From Actinomycetes bacterium (lineage in GTDB: Bacteria > Actinomycetota > Coriobacteriia > Anaerosomatales > Anaerosomataceae): a stretch of 6,035 nucleotides of DNA. The stretch lies in NCBI GenBank assembly GCA_021850085.1, contig JAJZRZ010000042.1:4211-10245 (forward strand). Reading direction: 5' to 3'. The translations under genes and the position numbers were made by a program. Positions 5,856-6,035 of this stretch are shown here, piece after piece (position 1 is the first letter of the stretch; each line of letters opens with the position of its first letter). The notes beneath the pieces were generated by a model. That model was not told where the DNA came from. It did no database searches and saw only the letters and a list, made by a program, of their open reading frames with translations.

Positions 5856-6035
5856 TCAGTCGATGAGCGTGATGTCGGCGCCGAGCGCAGCCAGTTTGCC
5901 GGTGAAGTCCTCGTACCCGCGCATGATGTGGTGGACGCCGGAGATCACCGTTCGGCCCTCGGCGACGAGCGCCGCGAGCACGAGTGCGGCACCACCGCGC
6001 AAGTCGGGTGACCGCACTGGCGCCCCCTGGAGGCG
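5856..6035 (-). CDS. murA: UDP-N-acetylglucosamine 1-carboxyvinyltransferase MurA, C-terminal end only
   Basis: MurA carries out the first committed step of peptidoglycan precursor synthesis in the cytoplasm, transferring enolpyruvate from PEP to UDP-GlcNAc. Only the last 59 residues are in the window; the gene continues past the right edge. They show the conserved end of the EPSP-synthase fold: LQGAPVRSPDLRGGAALVLA (2-21), where the DLR Arg corresponds to the conserved active-site Arg of MurA, then VAEGRTVISGVHHIMRGYEDF (24-44) and KLAALGADI (47-55). The usual sequence here is A(T/S)DLRAS, so PDLRGG is a mild variant. The match to MurA over AroA rests on the HHIMRGYEDF..KL.ALGADI ending. The TGA is at 5858-5856, and fabZ follows after a 43-base spacer. 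The position of murA first suggests that it leads or belongs to an envelope-synthesis operon with fabZ and perhaps the LCP gene. Confidence 0.93.
   Translation of the reverse strand, partial: RLQGAPVRSPDLRGGAALVLAALVAEGRTVISGVHHIMRGYEDFTGKLAALGADITLID

Noticed and set aside
5813..5857. Direct repeat ACGTGTC at 5813-5819 and 5851-5857
   Set aside because: Seven bases only, two copies, no further structure; consistent with chance.

Overview
The window is G+C-rich by eye, and codon third positions in the genes are almost all G or C. A LytR-CpsA-Psr (LCP) protein and a full FAS II-type FabZ next to MurA point to a Gram-positive, high-G+C bacterium. My best guess is an actinobacterial lineage that uses type II fatty-acid synthesis, such as Coriobacteriia or a relative. 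That placement is inference and no marker gene here proves it.

Layout. The left two thirds is a surface-polysaccharide locus. It holds the 3' part of a Wzx-type flippase (+, to 1180), a decayed fragment with the signature of an L,D-transpeptidase C-terminus (-, 1191-1376), a GT4 glycosyltransferase (-, 1386-2558) and a second, WbuB-like GT4 glycosyltransferase (+, 2638-3855). The two glycosyltransferases diverge from a 79-bp gap. The right third is a leftward cell-envelope group: murA (3' end only, 5856-6035), fabZ (5390-5812) and an LCP-family gene (3852-5276). The LCP gene converges on the second glycosyltransferase so tightly that both stop codons lie in one CTAG.

How the genes fit together. 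The glycosyltransferases would build a lipid-linked repeat unit at the cytoplasmic face, the flippase would move it across the membrane, and LCP proteins attach such polymers to peptidoglycan, whose precursor synthesis starts with MurA. FabZ supplies membrane fatty acids.

I see no mobile element, CRISPR array, tRNA or rRNA, and no previously undescribed multi-gene system. The items most worth a second look are the transpeptidase remnant, a symmetrical two-way extended -10 element between the glycosyltransferases, a perfect 11-bp inverted repeat over the FabZ active-site codons, and the overlapping convergent stops. There is no gene-free stretch longer than 300 bases.
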